Shown in pieces: positions 32,245 to 32,314 of a stretch of DNA of 32,314 bases. How positions within the stretch are numbered: the first letter of the stretch is position 1; each line of letters starts with the position of its first letter. Origin of the DNA: Bacteroidota bacterium (lineage in GTDB: Bacteria > Bacteroidota > Ignavibacteria > Kryptoniales > JAKASW01); the NCBI GenBank assembly GCA_021789755.1, contig JAJYJD010000004.1, forward strand, positions 1-32,314, read 5' to 3'. The translations under genes and the position numbers were made by a program. Below the pieces are notes generated by a model. It did not search any database. It worked only from the letters and a program-made list of their open reading frames with translations, and was not told where the DNA came from.

Positions 32245-32314
32245 CGCAACCTCCGCTTTCCATCAATTTAAACTCTCTATCACCGATTTCAAAACCATGA
32301 CTCCGCCGGCGCTT

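Noticed and set aside
1..32314. CRISPR arrays, tRNA or rRNA genes, phage or transposase genes
   Set aside because: No regularly spaced repeats, no tRNA-like cloverleaf with CCA-end features, and no transposase or integrase motifs were seen on either strand.

Overview
The window looks like a chromosomal segment of a Gram-negative bacterium of the Bacteroidota/Ignavibacteria (FCB) type. The signs are a TonB-dependent receptor, lipoproteins and exported enzymes, Tat translocation components, menaquinone synthesis, pyruvate:ferredoxin oxidoreductase metabolism, and at least one match to the Bacteroidota promoter element TAnnTTTG. A methyl-accepting chemotaxis protein suggests motility, which is more usual in Ignavibacteria-like lineages than in gut Bacteroidota. 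This placement is inferred from gene content only. No rRNA, tRNA, CRISPR array, integrase or transposase was found.

Left part (1-10.4 kb). A chemoreceptor on the minus strand runs off the left edge. It carries a sugar-binding-protein-like sensor that appears circularly permuted and cytoplasmic. Next on the plus strand are a GNAT acetyltransferase, an exported PPC/DUF296 protein and a membrane-bound ferritin/VIT1 iron transporter (MbfA type). A minus-strand cyclopropane fatty acid synthase follows, then a plus-strand Tat-exported FAD oxidoreductase ending at a clear terminator. Between 8.3 and 9.2 kb lie the remains of a tricorn-like protease and degenerate repeats. Two small CX4CH lipoproteins, paralogues of each other, are then transcribed divergently.

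Middle (10.5-24.2 kb). A seven-gene minus-strand operon encodes porG, a GltD-PorD fusion, porA, porB, a second 2-oxoacid oxidoreductase alpha subunit, a beta-gamma fusion, and a small half-ferritin. Together they form two ferredoxin-linked 2-oxoacid oxidoreductases, with one iron-sulfur delta module fused to an NAD(P)H-type flavoprotein. Divergent from it, on the plus strand, are a TatD-radical SAM fusion, menA and a large PAS-rich hybrid histidine kinase.

Right part (24.3-32.3 kb). All genes are on the minus strand. In order of transcription they are four tandem tatA paralogues, gatA, sucD, ndk, a Nudix hydrolase overlapping the muramidase gene namZ by 4 bp, and a TonB-dependent receptor. 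The Tat substrate at 6.6 kb gives the array at least one plausible cargo in the same window.

The observations most worth a second look are the permuted cytoplasmic sensor of the chemoreceptor, the fourfold tatA array with a strong hairpin inside it, the TatD-radical SAM fusion, the paired CX4CH lipoproteins, and the half-ferritin closing the oxidoreductase operon.
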